Counted from the stretch's first letter, positions 8,409 to 16,563 are shown. The stretch is 64,000 nucleotides of DNA from Mycolicibacterium chlorophenolicum (GCF_001044235.1 NZ_JYNL01000064.1:897096-961095); one strand, 5' to 3'. Notes: generated by a model from the sequence alone, not told the origin. Numbers and translations: made by a program.

Positions 8409-9842
8409 ATGCATTCGACTGCCACCGCGCGACCGCACCAGACCCGGGCGATGAGTCGGCTCTCCCGGCGCTCGGTGCGGACCCGCTCCACTGCGGCAGC
8501 TGCGGTGGTGGTGACAATCGGGATCGTTGTCGCGTCGGCCGTGATGCTGACGGTCCTCTACTACACGTTGCAGGGATCGGCGCAAACCGCGGCGCAAGCC
8601 CGAGCCGCAGAACTTGTCGAGCAGTTGCGCACCGACCGGGCGACCGAACTCGACCCTGGAGTCTTGAGCACCGACGGGCAGATCGGCGTCATCCAGATCC
8701 TCGATGAACGGGGGACGGTGCGGCTGGCATCCGCCGGGGCACCCAAGGCGCCGCTGGTAGAGATGATGGTGCCGGCCGGGCAGACCGTGAACGTCGGGCG
8801 CGTCCAGTTGCCCGTCGAGCGTGGCGACTACTGGGTGACTGCGCGCGGTGCAGTGACTCCGGCAGGACCAGTCACCGTGCTGGTCGGCGGAAACCGCGAA
8901 CCCGTCGAATCGATCGTGGCCACCGTCGCGCTGCTGCTGGCGGTCAGCGGTCCCCTCGTCGTGGCACTGGTGGCCTGGGCCACGTATCTGCTGGTAGGAC
9001 GGGCGCTGGACCCGGTGGAACGCATCCGCGCCCGGGTCGACGCCATCTCCACCGCGCAGCTCGACGACCGCATCCCGGTTCCCCCCACCGGCGACGAGAT
9101 CGCCCACCTCGCGCAGACCATGAACCGGATGCTGGGCCGGCTCCAAGCCGGGCACGCCGCTCAGCGCCAGTTCATCTCCGACGTCTCCCACGAACTTCGC
9201 AGCCCGCTCGCGGCGATCAGCACCGCGCTGGAGTTGGCCCACAACCGCCCCGACATGCTGGACACGGAGTTGCTGGAGGAGTCTCTCATCCCCGAGGCCG
9301 CGCGTATGCGCGTCCTGGTCGACGACCTGCTGCTGCTGGCACGCGCTGATGAGCACCAATTACAGGCGGGCACTGAGAATGTCGACCTCGACGACATCCT
9401 CGCCGCAGAAACCGCACGCCTACACGGCAATCCCCGATTGAGCGTGATAACACGAATCACCGCGGCCCGCGTCACCGGGGACCGCGGACAGATTGCTCGT
9501 ATGGTGCGCAACCTCGTTGACAACGCCGCCCGACACGCTCACAACATCGTCGAACTTGCCTGTGAACGCGTCGACGGCAACGCCGTCATCCACATCGGCG
9601 ACGACGGACCGGGAATCCCTGCCAATCAACGGGAGCGGGTGTTCGAACGGTTTGTGCGCCTGGATGCTGCTCGCACCCGCGACGCCGGCGGCAGCGGACT
9701 CGGGTTGGCCATCGTCGCCGAGATCGTTGCAGCCCACCACGGCGCGATCAGCATCGGTGAACGAGTCGGCGGCGGTGCGTGCATCACCGTAACTCTGGCC
9801 GCCGACACCGACAGTTATGTTGCCGCCGGAGACATCCGGTAG
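8409..9842 (+). CDS. Sensor histidine kinase (HAMP, HisKA, HATPase)
   Basis: A 477-residue membrane kinase. One helix lies near residues 30-55, an extracytoplasmic sensor of about 115 residues follows, and a second helix spans about 170-198. Then come a HAMP linker, the HisKA phosphoacceptor box SDVSHELRSPLAAI near residue 260, and an HATPase domain with N-box LVDNAARHA, GDDGPGIP and GGSGLGLAI. I chose ATG 8409 because GAGGAG precedes it; ATG 8451 is an alternative. The cognate regulator is encoded convergently and the two genes overlap by 28 bases at their 3' ends. The signal is unknown; the class (TcrY/CusS-like) often senses envelope or metal stress. Confidence 0.9.
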   Translation: MHSTATARPHQTRAMSRLSRRSVRTRSTAAAAVVVTIGIVVASAVMLTVLYYTLQGSAQTAAQARAAELVEQLRTDRATELDPGVLSTDGQIGVIQILDERGTVRLASAGAPKAPLVEMMVPAGQTVNVGRVQLPVERGDYWVTARGAVTPAGPVTVLVGGNREPVESIVATVALLLAVSGPLVVALVAWATYLLVGRALDPVERIRARVDAISTAQLDDRIPVPPTGDEIAHLAQTMNRMLGRLQAGHAAQRQFISDVSHELRSPLAAISTALELAHNRPDMLDTELLEESLIPEAARMRVLVDDLLLLARADEHQLQAGTENVDLDDILAAETARLHGNPRLSVITRITAARVTGDRGQIARMVRNLVDNAARHAHNIVELACERVDGNAVIHIGDDGPGIPANQRERVFERFVRLDAARTRDAGGSGLGLAIVAEIVAAHHGAISIGERVGGGACITVTLAADTDSYVAAGDIR

Positions 9843-10492
9843 CCCACGCCGCGCACAGTGTGAATCGTCTGCGTACCGAACGGTACATCGACCTTTCGAC
9901 GCAGATAACCGACGTAGACCTCGACAATGTTGTCGTCGCCCTCGTAGTTCACATCCCACACCGACTGCAGGATCTCCTGCTTGGTCACCACCGTGCCCGC
10001 GTGGCGCATCAAGAACTCCAGCACCCCGTACTCGCGCCCCGTCAACTGCACCTCGACCCCGGCGCGGGTCACCTGGTGACGGGCCGGATCCAACTCCAGA
10101 TCATCGATCCGCAGCATCGGCGGACGCGCCGGCGCGCCGCGGCGCAAAAGTGCCCGCAACCGGGCAATCAGCACCACGAACGAGAACGGTTTGATCAAGT
10201 AGTCATCGGCACCCAGATCGAACGCATCGGCCAAGTCGTACTCGCCGTCCTTGGCCGACAACATCAACACCGGAGTCCACACCTGGGCCTTGCGCAAGTC
10301 GCGGACGATCTCATAACCGCTCATTGACGGCAACATGATGTCGAGCACTAGGACATCGAAACCACCGCCGATCGCCTCGTCGAACCCGACACGCCCGTCA
10401 CTGGTCACCTCCACCACGAAACCTTCCGCCACCAAGCCGCGGCGGATCAGTTCGGCGAGTCGCGGTTCATCCTCGACGAGCAGAATGCGCAT
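9815..10492 (-). CDS. OmpR-family response regulator
   Basis: A 225-residue two-domain regulator. The receiver domain has acidic pocket EDE at residues 7-9, phosphoacceptor Asp51 (VLVLDIMLPS), and Lys in LIKPF. The C-terminal winged helix ends in TIHTVRGVGYRM. The ATG at 10492 follows GGAGGG, and the protein begins MRILLVEDE as expected. It is convergent with and overlaps the histidine kinase gene. The obvious candidate operator is the mirrored GCTGAG/CTCAGC array at 11001-11060, upstream of the COG4705 gene; that link is inference. Confidence 0.9.
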   Translation of the reverse strand: MRILLVEDEPRLAELIRRGLVAEGFVVEVTSDGRVGFDEAIGGGFDVLVLDIMLPSMSGYEIVRDLRKAQVWTPVLMLSAKDGEYDLADAFDLGADDYLIKPFSFVVLIARLRALLRRGAPARPPMLRIDDLELDPARHQVTRAGVEVQLTGREYGVLEFLMRHAGTVVTKQEILQSVWDVNYEGDDNIVEVYVGYLRRKVDVPFGTQTIHTVRGVGYRMSPAAT

Positions 10493-11000
10493 AACACCCT
10501 CCACCTGGTCCTCGGACCGTTCGTCCAGTACATCAGACCGCGCTCCCGACGGGCCGCGTCTCGCCGTGCCAACGCCCACAACACCCAGCGCATCCCACGT
10601 CCGGCAGCCTGGCGCCGACCAGGCGGACAGCGGGGCCTCACGTGGTTGTGGCCGGCGTGGGTTCGCGCTCAACACACCAGGTCTACGATGATCGTTGCGT
10701 CCAGCTGCATCGAATACTGAACGCCGTGAACCTCCTTGCCCTTCCCCAGGGAATCGACCCACCGACGCTGCGCCGAGGTCACACACGGTCGGGAGTCCCT
10801 ACCCGACGTTCGGGCCACGATGCCTTCGCAGCCTTGGGGCTCGAGCTGGTGGATGACCCGTCCGTGCAGTGAGACTCGCCGGGTGGCGCGATCGCCCGAG
10901 CTGCCAGATTGTGCACGCTGATGGCGATGGCGACCCAGTGCTTCATGAGTTCTCTCGTTTTCTCGTCATCGAGCAGGTGCCATGAGAGTGCGCCGACGGC
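10493..11000. other. Gene-poor interval; one doubtful small ORF
   Basis: About 500 bases between the regulator and the operator array. The best candidate gene is a 55-codon minus-strand frame at 10779-10946 beginning MKHWVAIAISVHNLAARA, preceded by GAGAG. It has a weakly hydrophobic start and no family I recognise. Nothing else is supported. Confidence 0.3.
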
Positions 11001-11060
11001 GCTGAGACGATGCTGAGCCGGAATGAACGCAGACTTAGCCTCACTCAGCCGGTTCTCAGC
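11001..11060. promoter_or_regulatory. Mirrored direct-repeat operator array
   Basis: GCTGAG occurs at 11001-11006 and 11012-11017, and its reverse complement CTCAGC occurs at 11044-11049 and 11055-11060. Within each pair the period is exactly 11 bases, one helical turn. This is the usual layout of tandem OmpR-family response regulator sites, here arranged as two inverted pairs. The array ends 23 bases before the start codon of the COG4705 gene at 11084. Confidence 0.6.
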
Positions 11061-11083
11061 AGTCGCCACTAACGCTGTGCGAG

Positions 11084-12013
11084 GTGAGCGCACAAGCGAA
11101 AGAACCGCGACCGCAGCAAGACTCAGAGGAAGAGTCGAGACCCACGCCGAGGACCGACCTGCCCGCACACCCATCCCCAGACTCCGGGCGCTGGGTAATG
11201 CGCAAGCTCCCTCACATCACCGTGCTGTTCTGGTCAATGAAAATCGCCGCCACTACCCTGGGCGAGACGGGCGGCGACCTGCTGGCGCAGACCCTGCGCA
11301 CCGGGTACCTCGTAAGCACCGTTGTGTTCCTGGCAGCCCTCCTCATCGCGGCGGTCTGCCAGCTCAGAGCCGGGCGCTTCCACCCGGCCATCTTCTGGAT
11401 CGTGATCGCGCTGTCGTCGACTGCCGGCACCACCCTGTCGGATCTGATGAACCGCACTGGCGGCATCGGCTACCCCGGTGGGGCAGCCATACTCAGCACC
11501 GGACTGATCATTGTCTTCGTCATCTGGTGGCGCAGCGGACAAACCCTTGACGTCGAGAACGTCGCGTCCTTGCGCGGAGAGGTGCTTTTCTGGGTCGCCA
11601 TCCTGTTCTCCAACAGCCTGGGCACCTCCAGTGGCGACTTCCTCGCCGACAGCCTCGGACTCGGCTTCCGCGACAGCGCGACGCTTCTCGCCGCCATCAT
11701 GCTGGTGTTGCTGGCAGCCCACCGGTTCACCAGCGCCAACGCCACGGTTCTGTTCTGGATCGCCTTCGTGCTCACGCGGCCACTCGGCGCCACCATCGGC
11801 GACTTCTTGAGCAAGCCCCGCGATCACGGGGGCCTTCAATGGGGCACCGTGTGGACGTCAGCGGCTCTGCTGGCGACGCTGATTGGATTGATCGCCTACC
11901 AGATCGTCGATCTGCGGCGCCATCACCTCAGCCTGCTGCCCCTGCCCGTGAACCGACGCACCGGTGCCCCTCAGGAACCGAACGGCGACCTCGTGACCAT
12001 CGGACATCGATGA
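11084..12013 (+). CDS. COG4705-type multi-pass membrane protein
   Basis: A 309-residue protein with about eight membrane helices after a polar N-terminus of 38 residues. A motif of aromatic-Trp followed by a small-residue helix and G-E/D-x3-D recurs: VLFWSMKIAATTLGETGGD, VLFWVAILFSNSLGTSSGD and VLFWIAFVLTRPLGATIGD. This points to internal duplication. The GTG at 11084 lies seven bases after a TAACGCT -10-like element, so the mRNA is probably leaderless. Function of the family is unknown. A truncated relative is at 84-287. The upstream operator array suggests control by a response regulator. Confidence 0.75.
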   Translation: MSAQAKEPRPQQDSEEESRPTPRTDLPAHPSPDSGRWVMRKLPHITVLFWSMKIAATTLGETGGDLLAQTLRTGYLVSTVVFLAALLIAAVCQLRAGRFHPAIFWIVIALSSTAGTTLSDLMNRTGGIGYPGGAAILSTGLIIVFVIWWRSGQTLDVENVASLRGEVLFWVAILFSNSLGTSSGDFLADSLGLGFRDSATLLAAIMLVLLAAHRFTSANATVLFWIAFVLTRPLGATIGDFLSKPRDHGGLQWGTVWTSAALLATLIGLIAYQIVDLRRHHLSLLPLPVNRRTGAPQEPNGDLVTIGHR

Positions 12014-12515
12014 GCAAGAAGCGGGCAGGTCGAATGGGGCTGCACGCAACGTCCATCCGTGTGTCCATCATCTGGTGGGCCGCCTCTTGGTCGAGGACGT
12101 TAGAGGGATGAAATCTCCGTGGCGCTTGCAATCAACCGGCTCCATGCGCCTTCGCCGAGACGCCCAGAACCGCACCCATTGTTGGGGACCTCCCGTTTAC
12201 AGATTCGCGGACTGATCCCTCCGCGCGCGTCCAACGAGGTTCGGCTGTGATTGGCAATACGTGCGTTCCGCGCTTGGATGCAGTCGGAAGCTTGATCAGG
12301 CCGCCGCCCGGCAGTGTTGATATGTGTTGGCGGTCGAGTCCACTTCGCCCGTTCCTACCACCGCCGCGGATCCGATACTTGGGAACAGATTTGGGGACAA
12401 GACTCTGCGAAACTCCCCGGAATCGGTGGGATCCGGTGTATCCCCTCGGATACTGCAAGTCGGCTGACCTGCGCGAATGTGACGCAGAGCACACGCGAAA
12501 ACGCAAGATTCGTGT
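12014..12515. other. Island end with GGGACA-type repeats, no gene
   Basis: About 500 bases without a convincing gene, lying between the COG4705 gene and the tRNA fragment. It contains a 12-base-period direct repeat, TTGGGAACA at 12379-12387 and TTGGGGACA at 12391-12399. Such repeats resemble arm-type integrase sites of an attP. No integrase gene or recognisable remnant is seen here. Confidence 0.4.
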
Positions 12516-12557
12516 CTCATAACCCAGAGGTCGCAGGTTCGAATCCTGTCCCCGCTA
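12516..12557 (+). mobile_element. 3' fragment of initiator tRNA-fMet (integration site)
   Basis: This 42-base stretch is the 3' half of an initiator tRNA: anticodon loop CTCATAA (CAU), anticodon stem CCCAG, variable AGGTC, T arm GCAGGTTCGAATCCTGT, acceptor CCCCGCT and discriminator A. Identity to the tRNA stops exactly at the anticodon loop; upstream bases cannot form the 5' half. Tyrosine integrases commonly recombine in the anticodon loop and leave such a fragment at the distal end of the element. Orientation means the inserted element lies to the left and old chromosome to the right; the intact tRNA should be beyond the left window edge. Confidence 0.75.
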
Positions 12558-12567
12558 CTAAATGAAT

Positions 12568-12599
12568 CGGCCCCCGGAGGACACTCCGGGGGCCGTTTT
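12568..12599 (+). terminator. Rho-independent terminator
   Basis: An 11-base-pair perfect stem (CGGCCCCCGGA with TCCGGGGGCCG), a six-base loop and TTTT directly after. It lies 11 bases past the tRNA fragment, where the original tRNA gene would have needed a terminator. Confidence 0.85.
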
Positions 12600-12803
12600 C
12601 ATGCTGTTCGCCAGCATGCCCCACAGGATCCGGTGGATCCTTGTATGGCGAGCCTTGCCCGGCACGCTCGTCGGCCGGCAGGGAATGGCGGGCGTCGTAG
12701 ACTTGCCGGCGATGATCGTCTCGAGACGCAGATCGTCGTTTGTTGGTGCACGCCCGCAACGCCACAACCGACTGCACGGTCGACGACCGACCAAAGCCCC
12801 GAT

Positions 12804-13196
12804 ATGACCCTGTCTCCTCCGCCACGTACCGAGGTCTACCTGGTGGAGAACCGCTTCACCCCGTTTTCAACGAGAGCCGCGCTCGAACTCAGCGAGGACA
12901 GTTTGCGCTGCACGGTCAAGGAGTACTCGAAGTGGGTCGAGAAGGCCTTGGGAGTTTCAGATCTCAACTCTCGGCTTCGAGCAGGCGAACCGGTTGTGGC
13001 GTTCGATTTCCGGCGTGATCAGCTGAAGATCAAGTGGCTCTGGCGATTTCTGAGGGCGGGGTTTTCCGTCAGTGATGGCGGCTCGAGCCGTTGGCTGGTG
13101 TCCCTCGTCTATCCCACTGGACTCCTGGCCTTGGTGGAAGTGGTCGATGGCTGGGACGTCCACAACGAATGGCGGCGGGCTCTGGCTCCGACCTGA
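12804..13196 (+). CDS. Hypothetical protein
   Basis: A 130-residue soluble protein starting at ATG 12804. It has balanced charge, no signal peptide and no membrane helix. A central aromatic stretch (KIKWLWRFLRAGFSVSDGG) precedes a mostly hydrophobic strand-like region (RWLVSLVYPTGLLALVEVV). I do not recognise a family. Codon use looks coding (G/C at third positions), and it is the first gene right of the presumed integration site, so it probably belongs to the older chromosome. Confidence 0.5.
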   Translation: MTLSPPPRTEVYLVENRFTPFSTRAALELSEDSLRCTVKEYSKWVEKALGVSDLNSRLRAGEPVVAFDFRRDQLKIKWLWRFLRAGFSVSDGGSSRWLVSLVYPTGLLALVEVVDGWDVHNEWRRALAPT

Positions 13197-13328
13197 CCCG
13201 CGGGTCTCACCGGCGTCGATGGTCCGGCAGAAAGATGTGCGCGATGTAGACCACTTCTCCCGGAAACCAAGAGATTCGGCTCTCGCTGAACGCCACACAG
13301 TGCACCGGACGCGCCTACGCTCAGAGCC

Positions 13329-13991
13329 ATGACCGACCATGACAAAGTTGCGGCACGCCGCGAGATCGCCGACGCGTTGTTGACCGCGCTCGACCGCCGT
13401 CACGAACTCCTGGACGCCATCGTCGAAGCCGAAGATCGTCCGGCCGCGGTAGCCGCGATATCGCAGCTTCTCGGGGCATCGCAACGCGCGGGCGAAGCCG
13501 TCATCGGCATGTCCTTCGAACAGCTCACTCGAGAATCACGACGCAAGATCAAGGCCGAACTCGACGATCTGAACAGTCAGCTGACGTTCACCCTCAACGA
13601 GCGCCCGGCCTCGTCGGGCGACACGCTGCAGTTGAGACTCTTCGCGTCGCATGTCGACCGCGACATCTTCGCCGCACGCACCGCAGACGTCGGCGCCGCC
13701 GGCGACGGTTCCGGTGAGCCGGCCGGAGACCTCGACAACGAGATCGGCTCGGCACAGGGTCGTGTCAGCGCCGAGGAGGCGGCCTGGTTCGTGGTCCTCG
13801 AGGGCGACGACAAGGTCGGCATGGTTTTCGGCGAACTGTCCGGCGGCGAAGTCAACGTTCGTGTCTGGATCCATCCGGAGAAACGGGGGCGTGGGTACGG
13901 CACCGCGGCGCTGCGCAAGTCACGCTCCGAGATGGCGTCGTACTTCCCCGCCGTGCCGATGGTGGTGCGCGCACCCGGTGCCGGCGCCTGA
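13329..13991 (+). CDS. GNAT acetyltransferase with GyrA-like helical N-terminus
   Basis: A 220-residue protein with two parts. Residues 8-85 read ALLTALDRRHELLDAIVEAE, then a short Ala-rich helix, then AVIGMSFEQLTRESRRKI. This follows the order and spacing of the coiled-coil and C-gate region of DNA gyrase subunit A (LLxALDxxDEVIxxIR ... AILDMxLxxLTxxER). Residues about 150-215 form a GNAT fold with acetyl-CoA loop EKRGRGYGTAAL. No ribosome binding site is clear. The substrate is unknown; the N-terminal module could mediate dimerisation. The fold calls are made by eye. Confidence 0.7.
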   Translation: MTDHDKVAARREIADALLTALDRRHELLDAIVEAEDRPAAVAAISQLLGASQRAGEAVIGMSFEQLTRESRRKIKAELDDLNSQLTFTLNERPASSGDTLQLRLFASHVDRDIFAARTADVGAAGDGSGEPAGDLDNEIGSAQGRVSAEEAAWFVVLEGDDKVGMVFGELSGGEVNVRVWIHPEKRGRGYGTAALRKSRSEMASYFPAVPMVVRAPGAGA

Positions 13992-13999
13992 CGGGTGTC

Positions 14000-15262
14000 T
14001 CAACCGGCCGGGACCGCCGGGTGCAGACGACGCAGGACGGTCGCCAAGCCGACCAGTGATACCGCGTTGGCCGCCACGATCACCGCGATGGCCAAGTGGG
14101 GGGAGACGTCGTACGCGGCGCCGAGAAGCGCGCCCGCGATGAGCAGCGCCAGCCCTCGCAGCAGTGCCAGCCAGCCGAACGCGATCGCCCGGGTTTCGGC
14201 CGGGACCAGCTCGGTGACAACGGCTTTGACCGTCGAGTCGAGCACACCGTTGACGATTCCCCAGACTGCGACACCGATCCACACCAGGGCCGGATTGTCG
14301 GTGAAGGCGACCGCAGAGCATGCGGCCGCCACGGGCACTGCCAGCAGGGTGAGGGGTCCGCGCCTGTCGTAGATGCGGCCCATCACCAACCCGGCCGCGC
14401 CGTCGACCGCCATCGCGACCGCGAACAGGATGGGCACCTGTGCGTCCGTGAGAAGTCCGGTGCGTTGGGCGTGATAGGCCAGCAGGGGAAAGGCGGCGAC
14501 GCCGCAGGACAGCACGCCGATGGTGATCACGTAGTGCCAGAAGCGGGCAGGGAGCCCTCGCGCGATCCCGCCGCGTCGCGCCGTGGCGGCCGCGGGAGAT
14601 GGAGACGAAGCCGCGGAGTCCGACTCGTAGCTGCGCGGGTCCGGGACGCGGAATCGTAGCCAGCCGAGCAGGATCAGCACCAGCACGCCGGGGATGATGA
14701 GCACGCCGAACGCGAGCCGGTAGTCGCCGGCGTGCGCACTGAGGACCGCTGCCAGCAGCAGGGGGCCGGCGATGGCGCCGGTCTGGTCGAGTGCCTGGTG
14801 GACGCCGAAAGCGCTGCCGCGCCCGGTGTTCGTGGACGCGTGCGAGAGCAGCGTGTCTTTGGCGGGTGAGCGCACCGCCTTGCCGAGTCGCTCGGTGCCG
14901 TAGAGCAGCAGAGCAGGCACCAGGGCGCCGCTGACACCGATCAACGGCACGCTCAGCACGGTCAGGGCGTAGCCGGTGATGGTCCACGCCCAGTAGTGCT
15001 GGGTGCGGGCAATGGCATAACCGGAGACGACGCGTAACGCGTACCCGATGAATTCGCCTGCGCCGGCGACCAATCCGACGAGTGCGGCCGACGCTCCGAG
15101 CGTCGCGAGGTAGGGCCCGATGATGCTGCGCGCGCCTTCGTACACCATGTCGGCGAGCAGACTCACCATGCCGAAGAGCAGAACGAAATGCCACGGTGTG
15201 AGTCCCCGGGCGGACGTCGGGCCCGGCGCGGCCGCTGCCGGGCCTTCCGGTGCGGCGTTCAT
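14000..15262 (-). CDS. MFS transporter of the ChrB-PAP2 operon
   Basis: A 420-residue transporter with about 12 membrane helices and a central polar loop rich in Ser and Ala. The segment RSPAKDTLLSHA near residue 130 and the paired Asp/Arg loops are typical of a major facilitator subgroup often found beside ChrB-like proteins. The ATG at 15262 is chosen because GAGGAAAG precedes it. It is the last gene of a minus-strand trio (16442 to 14000), so it may export a toxic anion or metabolite. Chromate is a guess from the ChrB neighbour; it is not a CHR-family transporter. Confidence 0.82.
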   Translation of the reverse strand: MNAAPEGPAAAAPGPTSARGLTPWHFVLLFGMVSLLADMVYEGARSIIGPYLATLGASAALVGLVAGAGEFIGYALRVVSGYAIARTQHYWAWTITGYALTVLSVPLIGVSGALVPALLLYGTERLGKAVRSPAKDTLLSHASTNTGRGSAFGVHQALDQTGAIAGPLLLAAVLSAHAGDYRLAFGVLIIPGVLVLILLGWLRFRVPDPRSYESDSAASSPSPAAATARRGGIARGLPARFWHYVITIGVLSCGVAAFPLLAYHAQRTGLLTDAQVPILFAVAMAVDGAAGLVMGRIYDRRGPLTLLAVPVAAACSAVAFTDNPALVWIGVAVWGIVNGVLDSTVKAVVTELVPAETRAIAFGWLALLRGLALLIAGALLGAAYDVSPHLAIAVIVAANAVSLVGLATVLRRLHPAVPAG

Positions 15263-15272
15263 CGGACTTTCC

Positions 15273-15881
15273 TCACGTCCGAGATTCCTCGGCAATCGAC
15301 GGTGCGCCCGGGCTGAGCACTATGCGCAGTGGACTGCGGTCGGCACGTGTGAGCAACCACCGCAACAGCGGTCGAACCAGCAGGTACCCGGCCAGACTGA
15401 TCGCAGCCCCGAGTAGCAGTCCGGCAACGACGTCCTGGGGGTAGTGCGCGCCGACGTAGACGCGCGACGCTGCCATCGCCACTGCGGCGATGGCGCTGAG
15501 TACGCCCAACTGCCGGTGGACCAGCCAGAGCGCGGCGGTGATCGCGCCTGCCATGACGGCGTGATCGCTGGGGAATCCCGCGTCGCTGCTGCAGTGCAGC
15601 ACCACGATGTCGTGAAGTGCTCGGCACGGTCGCGTTTCGTCGACAGCAGACGCGATGGGCTGGTTGATGGCGAGTGCGCAGAGCATGCCCAGCGGTGCCC
15701 ACGCCGCGGCGACCATGCGACCGCGGTCGTCGTCCTGACGCGCTGTCCACCATCCCCACAGCAGGAGACCCGCGAAGAGGAGGACGCCGTAGCCGGCATA
15801 TCCGGACACGACGGGATGCAGCCACGGTGTGTCCCGTGCGAAGTCGTTGACGGCGTAGAAGATTCGCGTGTCGAGATTCAT
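15273..15881 (-). CDS. PAP2-superfamily phosphatase
   Basis: A 202-residue membrane protein with about five or six helices. PAP2 motifs are TRP near residue 86, FPSDH near residue 105 (Asp for the usual Gly), and SRVYVGAHYPQDV near residue 142, with the two catalytic His present. It lies 10 bases from both neighbours in the ChrB-PAP2-MFS operon. The family removes phosphate from lipid-linked or small phosphates on the outer membrane face. Its role beside ChrB is not known. Confidence 0.83.
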   Translation of the reverse strand: MNLDTRIFYAVNDFARDTPWLHPVVSGYAGYGVLLFAGLLLWGWWTARQDDDRGRMVAAAWAPLGMLCALAINQPIASAVDETRPCRALHDIVVLHCSSDAGFPSDHAVMAGAITAALWLVHRQLGVLSAIAAVAMAASRVYVGAHYPQDVVAGLLLGAAISLAGYLLVRPLLRWLLTRADRSPLRIVLSPGAPSIAEESRT

Positions 15882-15890
15882 GGCGCCACT

Positions 15891-16442
15891 TCACATCTGG
15901 TGCAGGGCCGCGAAGACCCGTTCGGTGTAATCGGCGAGGCGATCGGCGCACGCCTTGAGCCGTTGTTCGGCCTCGACGGCGGACGGGGCGACGAACACGT
16001 CGCGAACCATGATGTCGCGGTGCCATCGCCGCAACCGATCCAGGCTCTGCTCTTCTTCCTCGAGTTCGGCGACGGTGAACTTGGCCGAGGCGATCTCCTT
16101 GTCGATCTCCGCGTCGAACTTCGCGCAGTCGGCGAGGAACTCGTTCCACTCTTCGCTGCGTTCGGCGGTGAACAGGGACTCCAGGCGCGCGCCGTCCGAC
16201 TCGTGACGTCCCGCGGCGTCGAGGACCATCACCTCGCCCTCCCCGCGCTCAGCCAACTCGATGACCCGCGCCACACCGTCGGCGAACACCGGGACATTCG
16301 GCACCGTCCACACTCCCTGGCCGACCTGGAGTGCGCCGACCCGGCGCAGCTCCCGCCATACGGCGACCCGGTGCCGAGACGGCTCGGCCGGCACTTTCAC
16401 GATGAGCACCAACCAGCGCGTCGTCGATTCGTCGTTCGCCAT
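15891..16442 (-). CDS. ChrB N-terminal domain protein
   Basis: A 183-residue protein. Residues 8-60 (WLVLIVKVPAEPSRHRVAVW followed by RELRRVGALQ and GVWTVPN) match the ChrB N-terminal domain of chromate-responsive regulators. The C-terminal half is a long charged helical region (ELEEEEQSLDRLRRWHRDI). Full ChrB has a further domain of over 100 residues, so this is the short form. It heads the operon, and an inverted repeat lies nine bases before its start, which suggests autoregulation. No sensed ligand can be read from the sequence. Confidence 0.78.
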   Translation of the reverse strand: MANDESTTRWLVLIVKVPAEPSRHRVAVWRELRRVGALQVGQGVWTVPNVPVFADGVARVIELAERGEGEVMVLDAAGRHESDGARLESLFTAERSEEWNEFLADCAKFDAEIDKEIASAKFTVAELEEEEQSLDRLRRWHRDIMVRDVFVAPSAVEAEQRLKACADRLADYTERVFAALHQM

Positions 16443-16450
16443 CGGTTGAA

Positions 16451-16466
16451 TGTAACACCGGTTACA
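16451..16466. promoter_or_regulatory. Inverted repeat before the ChrB gene
   Basis: TGTAAC-ACCG-GTTACA is a perfect six-base inverted repeat with a four-base spacer, only nine bases from the minus-strand start codon at 16442. A bound dimer would block the promoter or a near-leaderless start. It is a candidate operator for the ChrB-like protein or another regulator. Confidence 0.6.
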
Positions 16467-16510
16467 TAGTCATACGTAGCGAGCGAAGGTCGGCGAGTGC
16501 GAAGTCATGC

Positions 16511-16539
16511 TTGACCTATACCCCCTGGGGGTATATGGT
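16511..16539 (+). promoter_or_regulatory. Copper-type promoter with embedded operator
   Basis: A -35 element TTGACC (16511-16516) and a -10 element TATGGT (16534-16539) are separated by 17 bases. Between them lies the palindrome TATACCCCCTGGGGGTATA (16517-16535). GC-rich palindromes of this form are operators of copper-sensing CsoR/RicR repressors. A repressor bound here would exclude RNA polymerase. Confidence 0.7.
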
Positions 16540-16563
16540 CAGCTCTGACAAGGAGAGCGCGTC

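Noticed and set aside
12132..12506. Possible integrase remnant beside the tRNA fragment
   Set aside because: No R-H-R-Y catalytic segment or other integrase motif is visible in any frame.
12314..12565. An 83-codon frame ending SHNPEVAGSNPVPATK
   Set aside because: The end is translated tRNA sequence, a well-known artefact; the tRNA fragment explains it.
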